From Campylobacteraceae bacterium (lineage in GTDB: Bacteria > Campylobacterota > Campylobacteria > Campylobacterales > Sulfurovaceae): a DNA stretch of 54,292 nucleotides. The notes under the pieces were generated by a model. The model was not told the origin of the DNA and did not search any database. It saw nothing but the letters and a program-made list of their open reading frames with translations. The position numbers and the translations under genes are program-made. Position 1 is the stretch's first letter; every line of letters starts with the position of its first letter. Location of the stretch: assembly GCA_027034975.1 (NCBI GenBank), contig JALVWQ010000015.1, positions 1 to 54,292 of the forward strand, written 5' to 3'. Below are positions 26,150-34,214 of the stretch, in pieces.

Positions 26150-27729
26150 TATTTTACCCCTTTTATACCAAACCAGAAGCCTAGTTTATCTTTTTTAATC
26201 TTAGGGAGCAGCATCTGGTAGATTCCATGCGTTCCCAAAATCGCTGTAAGCATAGATGCTAAGATACCAATTGTCATAGTAACCGCAAAGCCTTTAATTG
26301 CTCCAGTTCCATAGAAAAAGAGAAGTGTCGAAGCAATAAGCGTTGTTACATTGGCATCCCAAATTGCTGTAAATGCATTTGAATATCCATCCTCTATTGC
26401 TTTGGCTACACTTTTGCCCTCTTTTAATAACTCTCGAATCCGCTCATTAATAATAACATTGGCATCAACCGCCATACCTACAGTCAATACAATACCTGCC
26501 ATACCCGGAAGCGTCAAAGTAGCCCCAAAAAGAGACATAATCGCAATAATTAAAAAGAGGTTTGCTACAAGAGCGATATCTGCAATAAAACCTGCCATTC
26601 CATAGTAGATAATCATAAAGAGGAATACTAAAGCAAAGCCGCTTATAAGCGCAATAGAGCTTGCAATAATACTATCTTTCCCAAGGCTTGGACCGATACT
26701 TCGCTCTTCCATTACAAATACTGGAGCAAGAAGTGCCCCTGATCGAAGGGCAATCGCAATATCGTTTGCTTCATTAATGGTAAAACCGCCGGTAATTTGC
26801 CCACGACCACCGCCGATTCTTTCGTTAATGTGCGGAGCAGAGTAGACTTTATTATCTAATACAATTGCAAGCCTTGCTCTTGTTGGTGCAGCCTTCTCTG
26901 TAAATTTCGCAAATATCTTTGCCCCTTCGCCATTAAGCTCAAAAGTAATCATCGGCTGTCCGTTTTTATCATACACCGACTTCGCATCTGTAAGCATAGA
27001 GCCATCGAGTATAGGAATTGCACGCAAAAGATACTTCTCATTTGGATTCTTTACATCTGAGAGAATTATATCTCCATACTTTTTTGCCTCTTGCGGGCTC
27101 ATAGTAGCTGCACGAGATGTTCTATCTTCATCTACTGCCATAAGTTGTAAATGCGCAGTTTTGGCAATAAGCTTTTTGATTCTATTTTTATCCTCTTCAC
27201 TTTTGATCCCCGGAATTTCAACTAATATTTTATCTTTTCCCTGTTTCGCCACTGTTGGCTCTGCTAATCCAAACTGATTCAACCTGTTTCGAATTGTCTC
27301 TACTGCTTGTGTTATCGCTTTTTGCGTCACTTTTTCTATCTCAGTATCTGGAAGTGTTATTGTAATAACATTCTTATTTGCAGTTACTTTATCGCTCTTT
27401 AAAGTATCTTGCAATATCTTTAATGCGTTTTGCACCTCATCTTCATCTAAAACTTCAAACGAGACACTCTTTTTATTAAACTGGATATTATCAATAACAA
27501 TATCTTTTTTATCCAGTTCAAATTTTGCAGTAGATGCCAAAGATTTAATATAAGACTCTATAGCCTCTTGGGTTTTGATACCAAGGAGCATATGGAGTCC
27601 GCCTTGCAGATCAAGTCCTAATGTAATCTTTTTGCCGCTGTCACTCTGCACTAAACTTGGAATTGAAAAGACAACCCCAAAAAGAAATGCTAAAGCGAAT
27701 ATGACAACTCTAAAATTTAATTTTCCCAT
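26149..27729 (-). CDS. secD: Protein translocase subunit SecD
   Basis: 526 residues. One N-terminal helix, LGLDLQGGLHMLLG, a periplasmic P1 region, and five C-terminal helices with GMAVDANVIINERIRE, the conserved Asp motif for proton transfer. It acts with SecF and YajC, whose genes lie on either side in the order yajC-secD-secF. Confidence 0.97.
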   Translation of the reverse strand: MGKLNFRVVIFALAFLFGVVFSIPSLVQSDSGKKITLGLDLQGGLHMLLGIKTQEAIESYIKSLASTAKFELDKKDIVIDNIQFNKKSVSFEVLDEDEVQNALKILQDTLKSDKVTANKNVITITLPDTEIEKVTQKAITQAVETIRNRLNQFGLAEPTVAKQGKDKILVEIPGIKSEEDKNRIKKLIAKTAHLQLMAVDEDRTSRAATMSPQEAKKYGDIILSDVKNPNEKYLLRAIPILDGSMLTDAKSVYDKNGQPMITFELNGEGAKIFAKFTEKAAPTRARLAIVLDNKVYSAPHINERIGGGRGQITGGFTINEANDIAIALRSGALLAPVFVMEERSIGPSLGKDSIIASSIALISGFALVFLFMIIYYGMAGFIADIALVANLFLIIAIMSLFGATLTLPGMAGIVLTVGMAVDANVIINERIRELLKEGKSVAKAIEDGYSNAFTAIWDANVTTLIASTLLFFYGTGAIKGFAVTMTIGILASMLTAILGTHGIYQMLLPKIKKDKLGFWFGIKGVK

Positions 27730-27741
27730 CTATCCCTGCCG

Positions 27742-28002
27742 TTAATCTATTTTTCTTGTAACAGAGTTTCTCTCGAGTTTCACTACTGTCTCATCATTTA
27801 TCTTAATTTTGATAAAATCCTCTTCAGGTTTCACTACTTCGGCTATTAAACCGCCATTAGTGATAATTTTATCACCCTTTTTGAGGGATTCTATCATAGC
27901 TTTATGCTCTTTTTGAGCCTTCTGCTGTGGTCGAATAATTAAGAAATAAAAGATTGCAAAGAGTAGAATAATTGGTAAAAACTGTGCCAGTTGATTTGAC
28001 AT
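27742..28002 (-). CDS. yajC: Preprotein translocase auxiliary subunit YajC
   Basis: 86 residues, one N-terminal membrane helix (LPIILLFAIFYFLIIRPQQK) followed by a small cytoplasmic domain with GDKIITNGGLIAEV, typical of YajC. First gene of yajC-secD-secF. Its ATG is only 14 bases from the divergent lnt ATG, with a palindromic ribosome-binding sequence between. Confidence 0.95.
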   Translation of the reverse strand: MSNQLAQFLPIILLFAIFYFLIIRPQQKAQKEHKAMIESLKKGDKIITNGGLIAEVVKPEEDFIKIKINDETVVKLERNSVTRKID

Positions 28003-28013
28003 AAAGGTCCTTT
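28003..28013. promoter_or_regulatory. Palindromic ribosome-binding site shared by divergent yajC and lnt
   Basis: AAAGGTCCTTT is a perfect palindrome filling the 14-base gap. Read rightwards AAAGG is nine bases before the lnt ATG; read leftwards AAAGG is six bases before the yajC ATG. Any promoter for either gene must therefore lie inside the coding region of the other. Confidence 0.6.
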
Positions 28014-28016
28014 AAA

Positions 28017-29321
28017 ATGAAAATTGGAAAATATTTTACCACCAACAATATAATAGGAGGCTTGTTTATTGCATTTCTTTTGAGTGCTTTCCTCTATATC
28101 GAACACTTTGAGCTCTTGGTGGGCTATAGTAAGCTAACCATAAATACTCTTTTTGCACTCTTTGGATTTTATCGTCTCCTTAAAGCAAAACCTGCAGTAT
28201 GGTTTTTTACAGGTTTTTTCCTTTCAATAAGCTGGCTCTGGTGGATGGCTGTGAGCTTTTATTACTATAACATGGTATATCTTATTCCAATCGTAGTAGT
28301 TGCTATTGGAGTTGTTTATGCTCTTCTCTTTTTAGGTTTACGACTTTTAGTAAAAAAGGTTGCTAAAGCAATTGAGTGTAAATTCTATGCCCTCTTTCCA
28401 AGTAAAACAACGCCATTTCTGAATGCTCTTGCCCTCTTAGCCATAAACCAATTTGAACCCTTTGGCTTTAACTGGCTAAAGCTACAGCTTATTTTTGTCG
28501 AGTCACTCTTAAATATTCACCTTTGGAGTTTTGCACTTATACTCTTTACGCTTGCACTCTTTATCGTCTTTAGACGCTACTGGCTCCTTTTGCTTCTTCT
28601 GTTTACTATCGATCTCAAACACCCAACAATAGTGAATGCAAAACTCCTTAGAGATATCGAATTAGTAAGCACCAATATCTCTATAAAAGAGAAGTGGAAA
28701 AGCGAGAACCAAGCACTCTATACCCAGATGGTGCTCACAAGAGTCGATAGAGCAATAACTCATCATAAAAAGCTTATCATCTTCCCTGAATCTCTTTTGC
28801 CATACTTTTTAAACGATACAAACACAACACTCCAAGAGCTTTTAGAGCGATCTAAAAAGATCACTATCGTTACTGGAGCACTCTACGATAAAGCTGTTGG
28901 AGACTACAGAAACTCTGCCTATATCTTTAGAGACGGCAACTATACAGTTGCAAATAAAGTGGTCTTAGTCCCATTTGGCGAGGCTAACCCACTACCTCAA
29001 TGGATGGGTAAAATTGTCAATAAGATATTTTTTGATGGCTCTATAGACTACAAAGGCGATAAGGAGTTTACAACAATCAAGCTTCTTAATAAAGAGTTTA
29101 AAATCGCCATCTGTTACGAGGGCACAAGTGCAAAAACATACCAAGATAACCCAAAATACCTTATAGTTATTAGCAATAATGGATGGTTTAAACCATCTAT
29201 CGAGCCAACTGAGCAAAAACTACTCTTAAAGTTCTTCTCGAAACTGCACAAAACTACTATCTACCATAGCATCAACGGAAGTCCCTCTTATGTAGTGGTG
29301 CCCCATCCTGAGGATCTCTAA
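28017..29321 (+). CDS. lnt: Apolipoprotein N-acyltransferase
   Basis: 434 residues. An N-terminal block of about six membrane helices is followed by a periplasmic nitrilase-like domain. The catalytic triad is visible: Glu in IIFPESLLPYF, Lys in VANKVVLVPFGEANPLP, Cys in FKIAICYEGTS. It adds the third acyl chain to lipoproteins; at least four lipoprotein genes lie in this window. Shorter than the ~510-residue E. coli enzyme. Facing yajC, as in other Campylobacterota. Confidence 0.92.
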   Translation: MKIGKYFTTNNIIGGLFIAFLLSAFLYIEHFELLVGYSKLTINTLFALFGFYRLLKAKPAVWFFTGFFLSISWLWWMAVSFYYYNMVYLIPIVVVAIGVVYALLFLGLRLLVKKVAKAIECKFYALFPSKTTPFLNALALLAINQFEPFGFNWLKLQLIFVESLLNIHLWSFALILFTLALFIVFRRYWLLLLLLFTIDLKHPTIVNAKLLRDIELVSTNISIKEKWKSENQALYTQMVLTRVDRAITHHKKLIIFPESLLPYFLNDTNTTLQELLERSKKITIVTGALYDKAVGDYRNSAYIFRDGNYTVANKVVLVPFGEANPLPQWMGKIVNKIFFDGSIDYKGDKEFTTIKLLNKEFKIAICYEGTSAKTYQDNPKYLIVISNNGWFKPSIEPTEQKLLLKFFSKLHKTTIYHSINGSPSYVVVPHPEDL

Positions 29322-29322
29322 G

Positions 29323-29736
29323 ATGAAAAAAAGCCCCTTACTGCAACCGCTTAAGTGGTATCAGTATATATCTAAATTCACCCCAGGTTCATGCCGCTAC
29401 TATCCAAGTTGCTCTGAGTATGCAAAGTGGCTCTTTGAAAATAGCGATCCACTCAGTAGCACACTCAAAAGTGCAAAACGAATTGCAAGCTGCAACCAAC
29501 TCTTTCCTGGGGGTATAGACTACCCAACTATCGACTACAAGATACCCAAAGTTACAGAACTCTATAATCCTATTAAAAGAGAAGCTATAGGCTTTGAGCC
29601 TCTTAAGTTTAAAGCGTTTCATAGTACACTACGAATTCACTACTGGTTTGTACCGGTCAAAAACAGATTCGCAATTGTAAAGGATTTTGATGCAACTGCA
29701 ACTTACCTCCCCGCTGGATATGCACCTGCACCTTAG
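29323..29736 (+). CDS. yidD: YidD-type membrane protein insertion efficiency factor, C-terminally extended
   Basis: 137 residues. The first ~75 are YidD: KWYQYISKFTPGSCRYYPSCSEYAKWLF with its Cys pair, then AKRIASCNQLFPGGIDYP. YidD is normally 70-85 residues; here about 55 more follow (FEPLKFKAFHSTLRIHYWFVP onwards), with no named domain. It starts one base after lnt and its last 47 bp overlap pyrC in another frame. YidD assists YidC in membrane insertion. Confidence 0.82.
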   Translation: MKKSPLLQPLKWYQYISKFTPGSCRYYPSCSEYAKWLFENSDPLSSTLKSAKRIASCNQLFPGGIDYPTIDYKIPKVTELYNPIKREAIGFEPLKFKAFHSTLRIHYWFVPVKNRFAIVKDFDATATYLPAGYAPAP

Positions 29737-30688
29737 ACAAGAGGGCATGCTACAAAATGTAGCTCCGCTTAGCAGCAAAAGCTTTAACGGTGCTCTTATT
29801 ATGCCAAATACCCTGCCGCCAATTACTACCAAAGAGATGCTCTTAGCCTACAAAAAAGAGATCCTAGAAGCAACAAAAGAGGATAACTTTACCCCCTATA
29901 TGACACTCTTTTTTAATAGCAGTTACGACTATGACTTTCTAAAGAGCCTTAAGAATGAAATAGTAGCTATCAAGCTCTACCCAGCAGGTATTACAACCAA
30001 TAGCGAAGGGGGTGTTGCAGCGTTTGATATCGAGCAACTTCGTCCGACACTTGAAGCGATGAGTAAGCTTGATATTCCTCTTTGTATCCACGGCGAAAGC
30101 AACGGTTTTGTAATGGATAGAGAGGCGGAGTTTATCCCCATCTATAAGCAGCTTGCTACTGCCTTTCCTAAGCTTAAAATTATTATGGAGCATATTACAA
30201 CAGCAGCATCTGCAAAAGCGGTGTTAGAGCACAAAAACCTCTATGCAACTATAACGCTTCATCACCTCTATATTACGCTTGATGATCTCGCTGGCGGAAT
30301 GCTCCAGCCTCACCTCTTTTGTAAACCAATTGCAAAACGACCAGAGGATAGAGAGGCACTCTTAAACTTAGCACTCAATGCCCACCCTAAAGTGATGTTT
30401 GGCTCCGACTCTGCACCACATCCAAAAAGTGCCAAAGAGGCTCCAGGATGTGCCGCCGGCGTCTTTACTGCTCCAATTGCCCTGCAAGCACTAACAGAGC
30501 TCTTTGAGAAGCACAATAAACTCGAGAACCTCCAAGCCTTTGTAAGCGATAATGCACAAAAAATCTATAAGATTTTTCCACCTAAAAAAGAGGTGGTTTT
30601 AGTTAAAAAAGAGTATACTGTTCCATCAAGTTATGGTGATGTAGTCCCATTTTTAGCAAATCAAACTTTACACTGGAGTATTCAGTAA
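29690..30688 (+). CDS. pyrC: Dihydroorotase
   Basis: 332 residues from ATG 29690 (AAAGGA just upstream; a TTG codon before it is also in frame). Type II PyrC: DMHLHLRQ with metal ligands at ~10-17, the probable carbamylated Lys in AIKLYPAG, CIHGE, IMEHITTAA, LHHLYI and the catalytic Asp in GSDSAPHP. It closes carbamoyl aspartate to dihydroorotate in pyrimidine synthesis. Overlaps yidD by 47 bp. Confidence 0.95.
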   Translation: MQLQLTSPLDMHLHLRQEGMLQNVAPLSSKSFNGALIMPNTLPPITTKEMLLAYKKEILEATKEDNFTPYMTLFFNSSYDYDFLKSLKNEIVAIKLYPAGITTNSEGGVAAFDIEQLRPTLEAMSKLDIPLCIHGESNGFVMDREAEFIPIYKQLATAFPKLKIIMEHITTAASAKAVLEHKNLYATITLHHLYITLDDLAGGMLQPHLFCKPIAKRPEDREALLNLALNAHPKVMFGSDSAPHPKSAKEAPGCAAGVFTAPIALQALTELFEKHNKLENLQAFVSDNAQKIYKIFPPKKEVVLVKKEYTVPSSYGDVVPFLANQTLHWSIQ

Positions 30689-30774
30689 TGCAAGAGTTTA
30701 TCGAAGGTGAAATTCTCTATTATGCAAAAGAGAAAGGACTCTTTATCCCACGCAAAAAGGCACAAAATGAGTAG
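30688..30774 (+). CDS. 28-codon coupled small ORF between pyrC and cysteine synthase
   Basis: The ATG shares its A with the pyrC stop (TAATG) and the TAG overlaps the next gene's ATG by eight bases. It would encode a basic 28-residue peptide beginning MQEFIEGEILYYAKEKGLF. It could be a true small protein, or a translational bridge carrying ribosomes from pyrC to the next gene. No family recognised; coding status is uncertain. Confidence 0.4.
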   Translation: MQEFIEGEILYYAKEKGLFIPRKKAQNE

Positions 30775-31669
30775 CATTCTCCAAGCAATCGGAAATACGC
30801 CACTTATTAAAATCGAAACCGTTAGCAAAGAGTTAGAATGCGATGTATGGGCTAAGTGTGAATTTATGAATCCAGGCGGTTCTGTAAAAGATAGAATAGC
30901 CCTTGCAATGGTTGAAGATGCAATAAAAAATGAGAAACTTATAAATAACCATATTGTAGAACCCACAAGCGGAAATACCGGTATAGGTCTTGCTATGGTC
31001 TGTGCCGCTAAAGGGATAAAACTTACTATTGTTATGCCAGAATCGATGAGTAAAGAGCGACGCCAAATCATACAACACTTTGGGGCTGAGCTTATACTTA
31101 CAGATGCAGCACTTGGCATGCAAGGCTCTATCGATAAAGCTAAAGAGATTGTCAAGAGTGAGGGTGCTCTTATGCTTAACCAATTTGCTAACCCTGCAAA
31201 CCCACAAGTACACTATATTACAACGGGTAGAGAGATTGCACATGCATTAGAGTCACAAGTCGATATCTTTATTGCTGGTGTTGGCACAGGCGGTACTATT
31301 AGTGGTGCTGGAATCTACCTCAAAGAGCTTGCTAATACAATAGTAATAGCCATTGAGCCACAAGAGAGTGCAGTTCTTAGCGGCAATACAAAGGGTATCC
31401 ATAAAATAGAAGGAATTGGTGCTGGTTTTATACCCGATAATCTCGATAGGGAACTTTTAGATGGTGTTGTAACCGTCTCAAGCAGTGCAGCATTTGCAAG
31501 AGCCAAACAAGTAGCAAAAGATGATGGACTCTTTGTAGGTATCTCAAGTGGTGCAAATATAGAAGGGATCTACGAACTTGCCAAAAATATGGATATCAAA
31601 GGCAAAACTATAGTAACTATCTTCCCAGATAGTGCAAGCAGATACCAAAGTACACAACTTTTTGAGTAA
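30767..31669 (+). CDS. Cysteine synthase (O-acetylserine sulfhydrylase family)
   Basis: 300 residues from ATG 30767, chosen because homologous sequence starts at SSILQAIGNTPLIKI; a longer frame to 30707 adds an unlike N-terminus. PLP Lys in GGSVKDRIAL, the substrate loop EPTSGNTGIGLA, and the PLP phosphate loop GVGTGGTISGAG are visible. It makes cysteine from O-acetylserine or O-phosphoserine and sulfide. CysK and CysM types are hard to separate here. Ends in a TAATG overlap with the next gene. Confidence 0.92.
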   Translation: MSSILQAIGNTPLIKIETVSKELECDVWAKCEFMNPGGSVKDRIALAMVEDAIKNEKLINNHIVEPTSGNTGIGLAMVCAAKGIKLTIVMPESMSKERRQIIQHFGAELILTDAALGMQGSIDKAKEIVKSEGALMLNQFANPANPQVHYITTGREIAHALESQVDIFIAGVGTGGTISGAGIYLKELANTIVIAIEPQESAVLSGNTKGIHKIEGIGAGFIPDNLDRELLDGVVTVSSSAAFARAKQVAKDDGLFVGISSGANIEGIYELAKNMDIKGKTIVTIFPDSASRYQSTQLFE

Positions 31670-32325
31670 TGGCACAGACAATAGAAAAATTACTTTTAAA
31701 GAGAACCCCTACCCTCTTTGAAATGAGTGGTGCTAAATCAGAGACTCTCTTTGAAACAATAGCACTCTTCCAAAAGAGACCACAGCATCTTGCATACCAT
31801 CAAAAAAGAGTTAATAGAACTTTTAAGGAGTACTTTAAAAGTAGTAGAAGTATCGATCTACAAAGCCTTATCAATAACTATTTACAGCAACAAAACTTAG
31901 AGTCCACTCAATACTATAGATTAAAAGTTATCTACAATAGGGAAGGAGTTATCGAGATTACCCACTACCCCTACCAATCTAAAAAAGTTGAAACACTCCT
32001 CTTAGTAGAAGTACCTAATGCCAGCTATAGTTACAAATTTACTCAACGAAAACTTTTTGATGCACTCCATAAAAATTTTGATAGCGATGAGTTTATAATT
32101 ACAAAAGATGGCTACCTTACCGACACTACAATCGCAAACATTGCACTCTATCATAAAAAAGAGAAGCAGTGGCATACCCCCAAAAAGCCGCTCTTAAAGG
32201 GTACTACACGCGAGAGGTTACTAGAGACACAAAAGATTGTTGCAAAAGATATTGACTTTAGATCTTTAGATAATTACAGTAATATTGCACTTTTAAATGC
32301 CATGATAGAGTTTAAAATACTATAG
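31669..32325 (+). CDS. Aminotransferase class IV family protein (PabC/IlvE-like)
   Basis: 218 residues, fold type IV PLP protein. LFEMSGAKSETLFETIAL is the N-terminal block. YKFTQRKLFDAL aligns with the family's Lys motif, and DEFIITKDGYLTDTTIANIAL with the DEVLL...G.VTEGSTSNIF block. Small size and substrate-neutral motifs suit a 4-amino-4-deoxychorismate lyase (PabC) for folate, but this is inferred. Start codon overlaps the cysteine synthase stop by one base. Confidence 0.78.
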   Translation: MAQTIEKLLLKRTPTLFEMSGAKSETLFETIALFQKRPQHLAYHQKRVNRTFKEYFKSSRSIDLQSLINNYLQQQNLESTQYYRLKVIYNREGVIEITHYPYQSKKVETLLLVEVPNASYSYKFTQRKLFDALHKNFDSDEFIITKDGYLTDTTIANIALYHKKEKQWHTPKKPLLKGTTRERLLETQKIVAKDIDFRSLDNYSNIALLNAMIEFKIL

Positions 32326-32335
32326 AGGATTAGAT

Positions 32336-32782
32336 ATGGATACCCTATTCGAAAGTGATGACTATAGAGAGTTGGTAGAGAAGAATAACTATAATACACT
32401 CAAGTTTCTATTAAAGATGGGGGTAGATTTTGGTATAGTCGCCTATACTGATTTTATCAACTTCAACCCTGAGATACCAAAGTCTATTATAGAGTTTGAT
32501 AGATATGCCCTCTTTATAATCGCAGGTTACTCAAAAGAGAGTGCAGTTTTAGATAAAGAGAGTTTAAGCTTTGAAGCTGGATTTGGAGAGAGTAACTACG
32601 GTTCACACCTTACCATACAATTAGAGGCTATTGCACAAATCGTAGTAGGTGAAGATATTGTCTCAATCAGCCTTTATGAACCCAAAAAAAGGATAGAAGC
32701 TAAAAATTCAATGGATCTTCTTTTAAATAACCCAGAAAATCAAACACTTATTAAAAAGCTCCAAAAAAATAAGAAAGATTAA
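32336..32782 (+). CDS. Conserved protein, possibly SspB-like
   Basis: 148 residues, soluble. The block order recalls stringent starvation protein B: an N-terminal helix, a strand with Pro (NFNPEIPKSI), FIIAGYSKESAVL, then LSFEAGFGES, and a strand-rich HLTIQLEAIAQIVVGEDIVSI, ending in a charged flexible tail. In SspB the corresponding region reads ARFGG...VP..AVLAIYA. SspB delivers ssrA-tagged proteins to ClpXP. The match is by architecture only and is a hypothesis. Confidence 0.55.
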   Translation: MDTLFESDDYRELVEKNNYNTLKFLLKMGVDFGIVAYTDFINFNPEIPKSIIEFDRYALFIIAGYSKESAVLDKESLSFEAGFGESNYGSHLTIQLEAIAQIVVGEDIVSISLYEPKKRIEAKNSMDLLLNNPENQTLIKKLQKNKKD

Positions 32783-32863
32783 CAGATGTGTAAATTATTA
32801 ATATTTTGTTTACTTTTTATTAAATATTTGTATATATAAGTTGTTTTTTTTAAGAAATCGTGC

Positions 32864-32894
32864 TATAATGCAACTGTAAACAAAAAACAAGGAG
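32864..32894 (+). promoter_or_regulatory. Porin promoter and ribosome-binding site
   Basis: TGCTATAAT, an extended -10, ends at 32869. Upstream lie T-rich tracts at roughly ten-base spacing, which often replace a -35 box in Campylobacterota. AAGGAG at 32889-32894 is seven bases before the porin ATG. Both elements are near-consensus, as expected for an abundant outer-membrane protein. Confidence 0.8.
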
Positions 32895-32901
32895 ATTTAC
32901 A

Positions 32902-34053
32902 ATGAAAAAAGTTTTATTACTTTCAGTAGTAGCTTCAGGATTTATTTTTGCAGGTGGAGATATTGCTCCAGCAGCTCCAGTTGTTCCAGCAGCAGCTCCA
33001 GCAGCTTGCGATTTCTGGGGAAGCATTGGAGCAAGATATGAATTTAAAGATAATGGTGACCTTAAATTTGGTGACAAAGAGAACAATACTTGGAAAACAA
33101 CAGTTGTTTTAGGTGTTGAGAAGAAATTAGCTTACGGTTTCGGTTTTGGTGCAGAAGTTGCTGCAACTAGCCAACTTGGTCTTAAAGATATCGCTGCACC
33201 TATGGATGAAAATGCAGAGCTTTCTGAGTTATACTTAACTTACAAAACTGGTAACACTGCATTTAAAATGGGTAGACAAGCTCTTCCAAAATCACTCTCT
33301 CCATGGGCATGGACAGATACTACTCTAAATAGAAAAGATACAACTTATGAAGGTTTAGTAGTAGTTAACACTGATATTAAAGATACTGTATTAGTAGGTG
33401 CTTGGATTGCAAGAGCTGGTACAGGTTCTAAATTTGTAAAAGTTGACGGTAAAGACAACAAAGGTCTTTTTGCTTTAGCTGTACAAAACAAATCACTTGC
33501 AAATACAACTTTAACTGCTACAGCTTATTATATTAATAAGCCAGTTAAAGGAACATCTGTATGGGCATCTGCAGAGACTAAAGCTGGATCAGTTGATCTT
33601 GGTTTACAAGTAGCTTATGCTAAATTAAAAGGTTTAGGTCTTGATAAAACTTTAGGTGTAGCTGGTTACATTGGTGGTAAACTTGCAGATGTAGATGCTA
33701 AATTAACTTTAGCTTACATTGATGATGGTGCTTCTCCACTTAACCTTGGTGGCACAAGCGGATTCTGGGGTAACTCATTTGCTGGTGCATTCGGTGGTGA
33801 TACTGTAGCTGGTAACAAGCAAAAAATTGCTAGATTAGACTTAGGTTACAAAATCGCTGGTGCTGGTAAAGTTTACTTCTCAGCTGCATATGATAAGCCA
33901 GATAGTGGTGAAAAAGCGTATGGTGCAGCTCTTGGTTATAAATTTAAAGTTTCTGGAATCAATGGTAAAGTTGAGTACAGATACATTAAAAACAAAGACT
34001 TCACTAAGAGAAAAGATCAAAGAATCAGAGTTGAAGGTGTTTATAACTTCTAA
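32902..34053 (+). CDS. Outer-membrane porin, epsilonproteobacterial type
   Basis: 383 residues. Signal peptide KKVLLLSVVASGFIFA, then an Ala/Pro-rich spacer (APAAPVVPAAAPAA), then a beta-barrel of alternating strands with aromatic girdles and Gly/Lys/Asp-rich loops (FWGSIGARYEFKDNGDLKFG, LYLTYKTGNTAFKMGRQAL). It ends in the outer-membrane signal VEGVYNF. Codon choice is more uniform (GGT, GTA, GCT, CTT) than in neighbours, consistent with high expression. Substrate specificity is not predictable. Confidence 0.88.
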   Translation: MKKVLLLSVVASGFIFAGGDIAPAAPVVPAAAPAACDFWGSIGARYEFKDNGDLKFGDKENNTWKTTVVLGVEKKLAYGFGFGAEVAATSQLGLKDIAAPMDENAELSELYLTYKTGNTAFKMGRQALPKSLSPWAWTDTTLNRKDTTYEGLVVVNTDIKDTVLVGAWIARAGTGSKFVKVDGKDNKGLFALAVQNKSLANTTLTATAYYINKPVKGTSVWASAETKAGSVDLGLQVAYAKLKGLGLDKTLGVAGYIGGKLADVDAKLTLAYIDDGASPLNLGGTSGFWGNSFAGAFGGDTVAGNKQKIARLDLGYKIAGAGKVYFSAAYDKPDSGEKAYGAALGYKFKVSGINGKVEYRYIKNKDFTKRKDQRIRVEGVYNF

Positions 34054-34077
34054 TAAAAAGAAGATTATTACTTCTCT

Positions 34078-34105
34078 CCAAGCCTTTGGCTTGGGACTCT
34101 TTTAT
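34078..34105 (+). terminator. Intrinsic terminator of the porin gene
   Basis: CCAAGCC-TTT-GGCTTGG (34078-34094) is a perfect seven-pair stem with a three-base loop, followed by GACTCTTTTATC. It lies 25 bases after the porin stop. Confidence 0.8.
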
Positions 34106-34214
34106 CTATCTACAAGCTGCTTAATTTATTCAAATACCTCTTAATCACATTCAAACTTATCTTACATTTACTCTCTAATGCTATAATAATTAAAATTTTT
34201 AAGAAAGAGTGTAT

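Noticed and set aside
30682-31155. 157-codon minus-strand ORF opposite the cysteine synthase gene
   Set aside because: Complement of conserved PLP-enzyme coding sequence; no ribosome-binding site and no domain.
33860-34144. 94-codon + frame overlapping the porin 3' end
   Set aside because: Out-of-frame with a well-supported porin and running through its terminator.
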